Source of the DNA: Aegilops tauschii subsp. strangulata
Taxonomy: Eukaryota > Streptophyta > Magnoliopsida > Poales > Poaceae
NCBI RefSeq assembly: GCF_002575655.3
Contig: NC_053040.3
Coordinates: 224,020,628 to 224,084,627 of the forward strand
DNA length: 64,000 nucleotides
Direction of reading: 5' to 3'
Positions 34,895-46,092 of this stretch are shown one piece after another (position 1 is the stretch's first letter; each line of letters opens with the position of its first letter). The translations under genes were made by a program, and so were the position numbers. The notes beneath the pieces were generated by a model, which did not search any database, was not told where the DNA came from, and saw nothing but the letters and a program-made list of their open reading frames with translations.

Positions 34895-36531
34895 TGTAGG
34901 ATCGGAAGTACGTCTAGAGGGGGGGTGATTAGACTACTTGACCAAATAAAAATCTAGCCTTTTCCCAATTTTAAGTCTTGGCAGATTTTAGCAACTTAGC
35001 ACAAGTCAAGCAATCAACCTACACATGCAATTCTAACAGTATAGCAGCGGAATGTAAATCATTGCATATGAAGGTAAAGGGGAGGAGTTTGGAGGGAGCA
35101 AACACAATGTAGACATGGAGATTTTTGGCGTGGTTCCGATAGGTGGTGCTATCGTACATCCACGTTGATGGAGACTTCAACCCACGAAGGGTAACGGTTG
35201 CGCGAGTCCATGGAGGGCTCCACCCACGAAGGGTCCATGAAGAGCAACCTTGTATATCCAACCATGGCCATCGCCCATGAAGGACTTGCCTCACTTGGGT
35301 AGATGTTCATGAAGTAGGCGATCTCCTTGCCCTTACAAACTCCTTGGTTCAACTCCACAAACATGACGGAGGCTCCCAAGTGACCCCTAACCAATCTAGG
35401 AGACACCACTCTCCAAAAGGTAATAGATGGTGTGTTGATGATGAACTCCTTGCTCTTGTGCTTCAAATGATAGTCTCCCCAACACTCAACTCTCTCTCAC
35501 AGATTTGGATATGGTGGAAAGATGATTTGAGTGGAAATCAACTTGGGGAAGGCTAGAGATCAAGATTCTTGTGGTTGGGTTGGAATGTCTTGGTCTCAAT
35601 ACATGAGTAGGTGGTTCTCTCTCAGAAAATGAATGCTGGAAGTGTAGGCACGTTCTGATGGCTCTCTCCACGAATGGAGGATGGGTGGAGGGGTATATAT
35701 AGCCTCCACACAAAACCTAACTATTACACACAATTTACCAAACTCGGTGGGGCCGAATAGTGAAACTTGTTTAGACCGATTCAGTTCAAAATGTGAACGT
35801 TAGGAGTTTCCGTGGGACAGACATGATCAACTCGGTGGGACCGATGTGCTAGGGTTATGGAATAACTTGATCTCGGTGAGACCGATCACATGAACTCGGT
35901 GAGACCGATTTCTGTGATAGGCAAACAGAGAGTTGGTCAGGCAAACTCGGTGGGACCGATCGCTCATTTCGGTGAGACCGAAACGTTACGAAAAGGAAAC
36001 AGAGAGTTTGCATTGCGAACTCGGTGGGACCGATCGCTCATTTCGGTTAGACTGAAACATTACGAAGGGAAACAGAGAGTTTGCAATCCCATCTCGGTGA
36101 GACCGAACTGATTAGGGTTTCTGGCTATGGCTATGTCAAATGAACTCGGTGGCGCCGGATATATCAAATCGGTGGGGCCGAGTTTGACTTTAGGTTTAGG
36201 ACATATGTGGAATTGAGAAAGTGGTTGAGGGCTTTTGGAGCATATCACTAAGCATTTTGAGCAAGCAAGCCATTAAGCAACACCTCATCCCCTTTTAATA
36301 GTATTAGCTTTTCCTCTGGACTCAATGTGTTCTTGGATCACTAAAATGAAAATGTAGAGTCTTGAGCTTTTGCCAGTATATGTCCTTAGCATTTTGAGGG
36401 GTCCACATCTCTAGTCCATGCCATGCCAATCATTGAACTTTCTGAAATGATCATCTTGAAAGAGTATTAGTTCAATGAGCTATATGTTGTTAAGAATTAC
36501 CAAAACCACCCAGGGATTAGTTGCACTTTCA
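34895..36531 (-). repeat. Element D 5' LTR
   Basis: It starts with TGTAGGATCGG and ends with TTGCACTTTCA, 1637 bp. The minus-strand TATA-like box is at 35693-35701. Upstream of it lies the CGGTnnnACCG array. The 3' partner lies outside the window. Confidence 0.88.
35737..36182. repeat. CGGTnnnACCG palindrome array in the U3 of D
   Basis: About eleven copies are visible, for example ACTCGGTGGGACCGAT at about 35834, 35945 and 36020, and TTCGGTGAGACCGAA near 35969. Two copies form a longer duplicated unit of about 75 bp (35943-36018 and 36019-36090). Each motif is self-complementary and could bind a dimeric factor. Confidence 0.85.
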
Positions 36532-36985
36532 ACTCTAAAAACAACCTATAGTCAAGTATTTTGAAATTACATAGGCCTGGCCCAATAATAAGGCAATGCA
36601 GCACATATAATAGCCTCTGGACGAAATTTAGGAAGTGGCATCTTGTATATTTTGTCGAAGCCTTCATGCACCCATTATGGTGGATTCAAAGTCCTGAAAT
36701 TATCACTTGAAACTTCATTCTTTGTTCCCCTTGCGCATGCCATCATCTCCATGCTTGAACTTGCTCCAAGTCTCATCTTTCTTGTCCAAGCTAGGCCCTT
36801 CATTTGTAAGCAAAACAAATGTATCCAATTTAGGCAGCATCATATTCTAATGAACACTAGAATCTTTACCGAGAAACGAAAGTACCTGGTAATTCAATTG
36901 GCGTGCGCGAGCTCTACTAATTGGTCCAATATGTATAGCAGCAGGGGATGTGGGTGTAACAATGGTATTGATGTCCTCATCAAAC
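36532..36985 (-). pseudogene. Gypsy pol C-terminal remnant
   Basis: On the minus strand, from about 36975 leftwards, a frame reads GPISRARARQLNYQV and then MMLPKLDTFVLLTNEG, with one stop between the two. I recognise this as the C-terminal tail of wheat gypsy polyproteins. Non-coding sequence follows. The piece joins Copia pol of E abruptly near 36985, and D is inserted at its left side. Confidence 0.6.
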
Positions 36986-39676
36986 CTGATAGCGGGCACA
37001 CATGCAAACACTCAACATAATGCCAGGTCTGGATGCACATAGGTAAAGAATAGAACCAATCATCGAACTATAAGGTTTATGATCGTAATCCTTAACATAC
37101 ACATCTGCATCCAGCTTACCATTCGTGGGCATCGGAGTTTTATAGCCCTTCATTTTGGAATCTTGTATTTTGAACTTCTTCACGCATTCTTACAGATATT
37201 TCTCTTAAGAAATGAAAATGCCATTTGCCTGTTGAAGAATTTGCAGTCCGAGAAATAACTTAAGTTCACACATCATGGACATTTGATATTTATCGGACAT
37301 CATTTTCCCGATCTCTAAGCTGCAAGAATTGTTAGTACAGCCGAAGATAATATCATCCGCATAGATTTGACATACGATTAGATCACTATCAATAGCACGA
37401 GTGAAAAGTGTGGGATCAGTGGATCCTCGCTTGAACCCTTTGTCGAGCAAAAACTTCTTCAAGGTGCCATACCAAGCACGAGGGGCTTGCTTTAGCCCAT
37501 ATAAAGCTTTCTTCAACCTGAAAACTTTGTTAGGAAACTCAGGGTGTTCAAAGCCAGGTGGTTGTCTAACATAAACTTCCTCATCAATTTCACCATTGAG
37601 GAAAGCACTTTTCAGATCCATTTGGTAAAGCAAGATATCATTGTAATTTTCATATGCGAGAAGAATGCGAATTGCCTCAAGGCATGCAACAGGAGCATAT
37701 GTTTCACCGAAATCAATACCTTCTACCTATGTGTACCCTTGAGCAACAAGACATGCTTTGTCTATCACCACAATGCTATTTTCATCTTACTTATTGCGGA
37801 AAATCCATTTTGTGCCGATGATATTGTGCTTCTTAGGATTCGGTTTGTCAACCAATTTGCACACATCATTTAGTTCGAATTGCACCAACTCCTCTTGCAT
37901 GGCATTCATCCAATCTGGATCATTAATGGCTTCTTCATACTTGGTAGGTTCTGCCATGAAACAAAGGAGAAACTGAAACAGTAGTTAGCCAAACGAATGC
38001 GTGAACGAGTTGGGGGTCGATAACCTGGATTCTCAAGTTCATCAGAATTAATGAAGGTTCAACTCGATTAGCCACTCGAGGATGAGCATTTGCTTCGTGA
38101 TGATCGATGTCATTTTCATCAGCATCAGCATTTGTATCATCATTCCCTTCGGGATTGCCATTTTGATCGGCATTTGGATTTTGATTGCCATTTGCATTTG
38201 AAGTAGCATTTGCTTCGGCAGTGGCTGGACGAGTTCTGCTTCAAGTCATGGGGGCATCACCATCAAAGGATTCAGGAGCATTTCCTTCAACAAGCTTGAC
38301 GCTCCCAATAGCCATTTGCCGAATAGCATCAGAAATTGGTGGTTCATCTATCACATTTAGCAGGTGCTCCTTTTGGGAGCCGTTTGTTTCATCAAATCAC
38401 ACATTTACCATTTCCATAACTTTCCTGTGGTGAGAGTTATAGACACGATAGGTATGCGAGTTTGAGCCATAACCAAGAAGGAAACCTTCATGTGCCTTAG
38501 GTGCAAACTTGGAGGAATGATTCATATCAAGAATGTAACAAGGTGCACCAAAAACACGTAGATAAGAAACATTCGGTTTCTTCCCAGTGATGAGCTCATA
38601 TGAAGTTTTCTTAAGGAACTTGTCAAGATAAACGCGATTGATAACATGACAAGCAATGTTAATAGCATCAACCTAGAAGTGAATAGGACTTTTATACTCA
38701 CCGAGCATTGCTCTCGCCATTTCGATAAGAGTTCTATTCTTTCGCTCAACAACTCCATTTTGTTGCAGAGTGTATGCAACAAAGAACTCATGAGTAATAC
38801 CATTTTCGTCGAGAAATTCAGTGATGTGAGTATTTTTTAACACAGTTCCATTGTCACTTCTGACATGCTTGATTCGCACATCATATTCATTATGGGCCTT
38901 CTTGGCAAAGCTTTTGAAGATATCTTGGGTGTAGGTTTTGTCTTCGAGAAAGAATACCCAGGTGTATCGAGAGAAATCGTCAACAATAACCAGGTCATAA
39001 TGACTGCCACTGAAACTTGCATAATTTTGAGGACCGAATAAATCCATATGAAGAATTCCCAGAGGTCTTCTTGTGGTCATAACTGTCTTTGATGAATGAT
39101 GCTTCTTGGCTTATTTTCCAGCCTCACATGCAACACAGGGATGATTCTTGTCGAATTTTACATCAGGAATGCCACGAAGATAATTTTTCTTCACCAGGGT
39201 TTGTAAATTCCTCATACCTGCATGACCAAGCCTACGGTGCCACAACCAACGTTCGGTTGCTTTTGCAGGCAAACAAGTTTGGACTGAGGGACCCTTAGAG
39301 AAATCCACAATACACAGATCACCTTTTCTAATTCCCTCAAAGACGAAGGAATTGTCAGGGCCAATGACGACAATGCATTTGGATATGGAAAATAGAACTA
39401 GCATGCCTAGATCACATACCTTGCCAACTGGCATAACATTGAATCCAAGAGATTGAACAAGTAGAACATCATCAATGGACTTGTCTTTGGATATGGCAAT
39501 TTTACCTAGCCCAATTACCTTCCCTTTGTTGTTGTCGCCAAAAGTGATATACTTTAGAGGAGAAGCAGTTAAATTGGGGTCGACAAACAATGACTTGTCT
39601 CCGGTCATATGACTAGTGCATCCACTATCCATTATCCATCTTGTACACCCGGAGACATAGTCCTGCAAAAGAATTA
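36986..39676 (-). pseudogene. Element E Copia pol, decayed and truncated
   Basis: Protease WIMDSGCTSHMTGD near 39620, integrase zinc finger ([22 protein letters not shown]) near 39250-39115, DDE core (MDLFGPQNY; RSDNGT) near 39030-38845, reverse transcriptase (MDLKSAFLNG, then YADD) from 37625 to 37340, and the RT thumb (GSILYLCASRPG) near 37030 are all recognisable. RNase H is missing because the sequence ends at the gypsy junction near 36985. Stops occur at 39111 and 38673, and several frameshifts occur between 38670 and 37190. It is an older relative of C. Confidence 0.85.
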
Positions 39677-39677
39677 G

Positions 39678-42116
39678 GCTTTCTTAACCACCCATGTCTT
39701 TGCAGGTGGCTTCAAAACAGTAGAATGTGCAGGATATGATTTCTCTCAGTAAGCATAGTTGTTGCTTGATGAAGAACGAGCATAATCAGAAGAATAAGCA
39801 TTAAAATTCCTTCCAGACGGATGAGCATAGTGATTGTATGAAGTATGCATATACTCATTCTGTCAAACCTTTTCAAGGAAGTATCGAGCATTTTGAGCCT
39901 GCATGGTTAGTAATGTGGTAGCAGGTAATGCTTCGATAGTTTTCTTAGGCACCCAAATAGCTTTCCTTGGGGGCCATTTCTGTTGTTTCGTCCAACATAG
40001 CGAGCAACAGCCTCACCATGTTGATTTTTGAACAACTTGTAGTTGTCTAGAGAATCATCATCAGGATATTCAGGTATGGGAGAGTTATATCCCGAAAGTA
40101 ATGCTGGATCGAGTGTTTTGCTCTTTGCAGATACCCACACAGTGCGAGGATATTGATGAGGTTCCCAGTATGAACCATCTCCATTCTGTTTCCTTTCAAA
40201 ATCGATACCTTACTTCCTGGGATTTTTTGTGAAGAATAGATTTCTTCAGAACGTCACAAAGGGTTTGGTGCCCTTCGAGAGATTTGAACATTCCTATCTG
40301 AAGAAGATCCTTCAACCTAGCATTTTCATCAGAAACAGAACCATTTTCCTTGACCGAGGGGTTGGCATTCATAGATGATTCAGCATCTGATTCAACATTG
40401 GTTCGTTCAAGGCATTTTAAGCAGGGTGGAACAAACACTTCAGGTTTGTCTTTAAGATGTTGGTGAGAAGCTAATTTTCCCTGATCAAATCCTCATGAGC
40501 CTCTCTTAGCGCCTCGAGTTCCTGTTTCCTTTTCAGGTAATCATAGGTCAATCTTTCATGATCGGCCAAGAGAAAGTCATGACGATTTGACAGTTCTTCC
40601 ATTCGTGACTGTAGAGTAGAATACTCTTCGGTCAACAACTGATTTTTCTCCATCTCCTCAACCAACAATCCTTCAGACTTCCTGAGGGTTTTCTCAATTT
40701 TATCTAGAGAGTTTTGTTGAATATTGGCAATTTTGATCAACTTAGCATGGCCATCCTCATCAGAAGAATAATGATCACTGAAGTGAACCTTGTGATGTTT
40801 GGAGGATACCTTTTCTTTCGAAGCATTGGCCATGAAGCAGCAGGCAGAAGTTTCATCATCGCTTGACGGATTCCTGAATAAGTTTGTCATAGGGGATGAA
40901 GCATATGCTATGCTTGCCATGCCAGAGTCGGAATCCTCATTGGAATCAACAGCTTCTTCGGAATCTAACGATTCTTCTTCTTTAGAGTCCATTTCCTTGC
41001 CGATGTACGCCTTGGCCTTGCGAGAGTTATTCTTGCGGTTGGAGTAGGACTTGGAAGGGTTCCTGGATGAAGATCTTGACGAAGATTTTGAGGTGGAGCT
41101 ATCCTTCTTCTTGAAGAATTTCTTCATTTTCTTCTCATCATCGGAGTCGTAGTTCTTGCTCTTGCTTTTGCCTCGGTAGTTGCTAGAATATATAGTATCT
41201 TCCACTTGCACGGATTTCAGCTTCCCAGAGAGGGCAGTCTGAAATGAAGTGTCCAGGCCTTTTGCACTTGAAGCAGGTGTATTCTCCAGCGGGTTTTGAT
41301 GAGGATTTTGACCCACCATAATTGCTTGAACCTTTCTTCTGGAACTGGCTCTTCCTATGAAGTCGCTGGAATCTTTTTGTGATTAGCACAAGATCTTTGT
41401 TGAGCCTTTCTAGATCATTGGAATCTTCTTCGACATTTCCATCCGAGTAAGAATCAGCTGCACCCTTGAGGGCATGTGTTTTGTGCTGACTCGACCCATA
41501 GAGATCTCTTTTCTGTTCTTCTTGTTCCTTGTGGGTGTTTAGCAGAGTCGAGGGTTTTGAAATCAGCACATTCACAAATCATCAAGACACAGGTGTCGAA
41601 TGAGCTGTCAAGTGATCGAAGCAGTTTCTTCACAACTTCATGGTCAGTGATGTCTTTGGCGCCGACACCTTGAAGCTCAATGGCTATGTCACTGAGACGG
41701 TCAAAGTTTTGCTGGCAGCTTCCATTTCCAATGCGCTTGAAGTGATTGAATTTCGCCTGAAGGGTATCGATTCGAGCTTCATTCTGAGTTGAAACTCCTT
41801 GATTGATCTTCTTGAGTAAGTCCCACAAATTCTTCGCAGTTTCACACTGGCGATACCGAAGAAATTGTGCTCGAGAGAGATGGCCACCGGTTTCATCTTT
41901 GGCTTGAGCAGCCATCTGAATGAGTTTCTCCTCTTCGTCAGTGGGGGCTTGAGCTATAGCAACAGTGAACCCCAACTGTACCACATTCCACATGTCATCA
42001 TCTATCGCTCGGAGACAGATCTTCATCTTCGCCTTCCAGAAGGGATGGTCCGTCCATCGAAGATGGGGATATTGAGATGCGACTTGTAGCTCACTAAAGG
42101 CATACTTAAACTCCAA
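39678..42116 (-). pseudogene. Element E gag
   Basis: The start is near 42116 (MEFKYAFSEL). The Copia gag core includes KKLLRSLDSSFDT near 41620, identical to a stretch of C. A frameshift near 41550 follows, then the CCHC knuckle CFKCKRPGHFISDC near 41275-41235, another frameshift near 41200, a lysine- and serine-rich region and a coiled-coil-like helix (40760-40480). More breaks lie near 40450 and 40195. The end, KTWVVKKA and a stop, sits on the word shared with the gag-pol boundary of C. Confidence 0.85.
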
Positions 42117-42155
42117 AGTCGTTAGACTAAAATGAGCAGAGTCAAGGAGTACCTA

Positions 42156-42167
42156 GCTCTGATACCA
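42156..42167 (-). other. Element E primer-binding site
   Basis: TGGTATCAGAGC on the minus strand, two bases from the LTR edge. Initiator-Met type. Confidence 0.9.
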
Positions 42168-42169
42168 AT

Positions 42170-42426
42170 TGTAGGAACGAAGTATGTCTACCAGGGGGGT
42201 GAATGGGAGTTTTAAAATTTCTTCAGAAATCTGAAAACTCTCGGAACCCAACAGCAGAACGAATAAGAAACAAATTATAGCGAACTAATTCTAAGCACTG
42301 AAAGTAAACTAAACATGCAACGAGACAAAACTCATGAAGGAAAATATGTCGAATATAAACACAGGTAGAAGGGATAACCAGTGGTGCTTGATGGCGACAG
42401 GATATTTGTTAGACCAGTTCATCCTT
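42170..42426 (-). repeat. Element E 5' LTR, first part
   Basis: It starts with TGTAGGAACG next to the PBS. After 257 bp it is cut by F at 42426/42427. The rest is not found in the window and presumably lies beyond its right edge. Confidence 0.8.
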
Positions 42427-43877
42427 TGATAACCCACAAGTATAGGGGATCTAGCCTTTTTCGATAAATAAGAGTGTCGAACCCAACGAGGAGCTAAAGG
42501 TAGAACAAATATTCCCTCAAGTTCTATCGACCACCAATACAACTCTATGCACGCTTAGCATTTGCTTTACCTAGAACAAGTATAAAACTGAAAGTACTTT
42601 GAGAGAATAAAACTATGAATAAATTGCAAGATAATAAAAGTAGATAGCTTTTGTCAACAAGAAATTCATGTGTCACTAGGTGATCGATAACTAAACCAAT
42701 GATCATTGTTTCAATTTTATATGAGGGAGAGGCATGAGCTAACATACTTTCTCTACTTGGATCATATGCACTTATGATTGGAACTCTACCAAGCATCCGC
42801 AACTACTAAAGATCATTAAGGTCATGAAACCCAACCATAGCATTAAGTATCAAGTTCTCTTTATCCCATATGCAATGACCCCTAAACTTGGGTCTGTGCT
42901 TCTGTCACTCACGCCACCCACCATAAGAGAACCATGAACATATTGCAACACCCTACAGCGGGGACCCCTCATGTTTCTGTGAGATGGAGGGCACCGTACG
43001 ACAGCACCATAATAAAATATACAACTCAAACCAATCATGATCATCTATCAACCCATAGGACAAAACCGATCTACTCAAACGTCATAAGATAGCCTTAGAT
43101 CATTGGGAAATAATACATAGCGTTGAGCACCATGTTTAAGTAGAGATTACAGCAGGGAGAAGAGGTGTTACACTGCTGCATACAGGGGAGAAAGTTGGTG
43201 TTGACGGTAGAAATATTGTTGATGTAGATCGTCGTCACGATCCTTGCCCCAGCGGCACTCCGGTACCACCGGGAGAGAGGGGGAGAGAGCCACCTTCCTT
43301 CTTCTTCTTCCTTGCCCCCCCCCCCCCTAGATGGGAGGAGTGTTCCCACTCTGGTCCATGGACTCCATGGTGGTAGAGGGGCGGGAGCCCCTCCGAGATT
43401 GGATCCCCCTCTTTGTTCTCTTCTGTTTCGCGTTCCTGTTTCCTGGCCCTTCACCATTTCTTAAATTCCCAGAGATCCATAACTCCGATTGCGCTGAAAT
43501 TTTTACAAGATTTTATTCCATAAGTTATCTTTCTTGCGCTCGAAGAAGGGCTCCAACCAACGTACGAGGAGGGCACAAGACACCTGGGCGCGCCCTGGTG
43601 TATCTTGGGAGCTGTGGGCCCCCGTTTGCTTTGATTCCACCTCCCAAAAATCACAAATATTCCAAAATAATTCTCTATAATTTTTTATTGCGTTTGGACT
43701 TTGTTTGATATGCATATTCTGCGAAGCAAAAAACATGCAAAAAACAGGAACTGGCACTGGGCACTAGATCAATAGCTTAGTCCAATAAATCATACAAAAT
43801 GTTGTCAAAAGTACGTGAAAGCTGTATAATATTGGCATGAAACAATAAAAAATTATAGATACGACGGAGACGTATCA
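42427..43877 (-). repeat. Element F 3' LTR
   Basis: It runs from TGATAACCCACAAG to GGAGACGTATCA and is 1451 bp. It contains the empty site (near 43109) of the Stowaway element found in the other LTR, and a run of about 14 C near 43315. Confidence 0.9.
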
Positions 43878-45618
43878 GCATCCCCAAGCTTAATTCCTGC
43901 TCGTCCTCGAGTAGGTAAATGATAAAAAAGATAATATTTGATGTGGAATGCTACCTATCATAATCTTGATCATATATCTAATCATGGCATGAGTATTAAG
44001 ACACGAATGATTCAAAGCAATAGTCTGTAATTTGATATAAAGACATCAATACTCAGGCATCCCAACAAACAATCATGTCTTTCAAAATATCAACACTAAA
44101 GAAAGCTATCCCTACAAAATCATATAGTCTTGTCATGCTCTGTCTTCTTAACACAAAGTATTTATCATGCACAACCCCGATGACAAGCCGAGCAATTGGC
44201 TCATACTTTTTAACGCGCTTCAGCTTTTTCAACCTCCACGCAATACATGAGCGCAAGCCATGGATATAGCACTACGGGTGGAATAGAGTATGATGATAGG
44301 GGTAAGGAGAAGACAAAAAAGTAAGAAAGTCTCACATAGGCGCGGCTGACCAACGGGCTATGGAGATGCCCATAAATTGATATCAATGCGAGGAGTAGGG
44401 ATAGCCATGCAACGGATGCACTAAGAGCTATAAGTGCATGAAAGCTCATCATGAAACTAAGTGGGTGTGCATCTAATCCTATAATGAAAAAATTCCCACT
44501 AGTATATGAAAGTGACAACATAGGGGGCTCTCTATATGAAAAACATGGTGCTACTTTGAAGCACAAGTGTGGAATTAGCATGCCCCTTCTCTCTTTATCT
44601 TTATCTTTTTTCTTTATTTTCTTTCTCTTTTTTTCTTTCTCTTTTTTTCTTTTTCTTTTTTTTCTCTCTCTTTGTCCGGCGTGTCATCCCGACTTGTGGG
44701 GGAATCATAGTCTCCATCATCCTTTCCTCACTAGGGCAATGCTCTAATGATGAATAATGATGATCATCACACTTCTATTTACTTACAACTCAAAAGAAAT
44801 AAAAATTACAACTTGATACCTAGAACAAAGTATGACTCTATATGAATGCCTGTGGCAGTGTACAAGGATGTGCAATGATCTAGCATAACAACATATCAAA
44901 AAACGAACAAGCCATGGAAATATCATGCTAGCTATCTTACGATCATGCAAAACAATATGGCTATGAATGCTCAAGTCATCAAAATGGAAGCGGTGGAAGT
45001 TGCATGGCAATATATCTCGGAATGGCTACGGAAAGGCCATAATAGGTAGGTATGGTGGCTGTTTTGAGGAAGATAATAAGGCTTATGTGTGATAGAGCGT
45101 ATCATATCATGGGGTTTGGATGCACTGGCGAAGTTGCACCGACTCTCGAGGTGCGAAAGGGCAATGCACGGTACCGTAGAGGCTAGCAAATTGCGGAAAG
45201 GTAAGAGTGCGTATAATCCATTGACTCACATTAGTCATAAAGGATTCATATACTTATTGCAAGAATTTATTAGCCCTCAAAGCAAAGTACTAATATGCAT
45301 GCCCCTATGGGGATAGATTTGTAGGAAAAGACCATCACTCGTCCCCGACTGCCACTCATAAGGAAGACAATCAATAATAAATCATGCTCCAATTTCATGG
45401 CATAACGAGAGACCATACGTGCATGCTTCGGGAATCACAAACTTTAACACCGATATTCTTACTAACCACAACCGTTTACTAGTACCTCCCACATATTCCA
45501 TCTCTATATTGCAAAACTATTCCAAGGAATCAAACATATGATATTCAGTGATCCACAAGTTTTATGTAGTATTTCATGACTAACCATGCAAATGACCAAT
45601 TCCCGTTGACTCTCTAAA
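43878..45618 (-). other. Element F 3' non-coding region, left part, with PPT
   Basis: It opens with the PPT (minus strand AAGCTTGGGGATGC) at 43878-43891. It is non-coding and matches A 180-1900 and H. A 90-base pyrimidine tract lies at about 44582-44673. It ends at the A that borders the Helitron. Confidence 0.75.
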
Positions 45619-45766
45619 TCTTTACCTAAATAATAAAGGATGGAGGCTTTCATAGTTCTCCATACATCACCTCTTTATATCGGTTAGTTTTATGTTAACC
45701 ATAAAGATTGATGGATCAGATTTATCTACCTTTTTATTTAAAAATGATTTGACCGAAAAAAGCATT

Positions 45767-45840
45767 GCCCCTGTGAGGCATCGAACCCACAAACTCCACT
45801 TTTTGTCCCTTCGATCACAACCAGCCGAGCTAGCCCAAAC
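45767..45840 (-). other. tRNA-derived sequence in the Helitron (SINE head or relic)
   Basis: On the minus strand, TAGCTCGGCTGG (45821-45832) resembles a pol III A box, and GGTTCGATGCC (45777-45787) resembles a B box, about 34 bases apart. The T-arm region can fold. The acceptor ends do not pair, so this is not a working tRNA gene. Confidence 0.4.
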
Positions 45841-46092
45841 ATTGATCTTAGTGGAGGCTTTTGTTTTTAATAAACAGGCCCACATCGCCGCTCTCAATTT
45901 TTTTCATTTTTTGGGACAATTTTTTTTCGTTTCTTTGCATGGATTGTCTGCCCATACCTGGGCTTCGGATCGCGTTATGGCCCAACGAACATGCCTTGCC
46001 CTCAGATCGATCGTGTTATGGCCCAACAAAATTTATTTGTCTCTCTCCAATTATATTTAACGATCTGAGTAGATTCCAAAGGCAAGAAAAAA

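Larger units (their letters stand above)
28655..36531 (-). mobile_element. Element D: Sirevirus-type Copia element without pol (5' part)
   Basis: From right to left on the minus strand it has the LTR (34895-36531), an initiator-Met PBS, a broken gag, a non-coding spacer, an LTR-like promoter region, a broken ORF3 and a PPT-like unit. B then interrupts it. Its 3' LTR must lie left of the window, beyond B. No integrase, reverse transcriptase or RNase H is present between gag and ORF3, so it is a non-autonomous deletion derivative or a lineage that lost pol. The LTR resembles the wheat Maximus group, from memory. Confidence 0.8.

Noticed and set aside
35737..36182. CRISPR-like array
   Set aside because: The repeats are short palindromes with irregular spacing inside a plant LTR. 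There are no uniform spacers and the sequence is eukaryotic.
45767..45840. Functional tRNA gene
   Set aside because: Acceptor arms do not pair and no anticodon arm is clear. It was kept only as a tRNA-derived relic.
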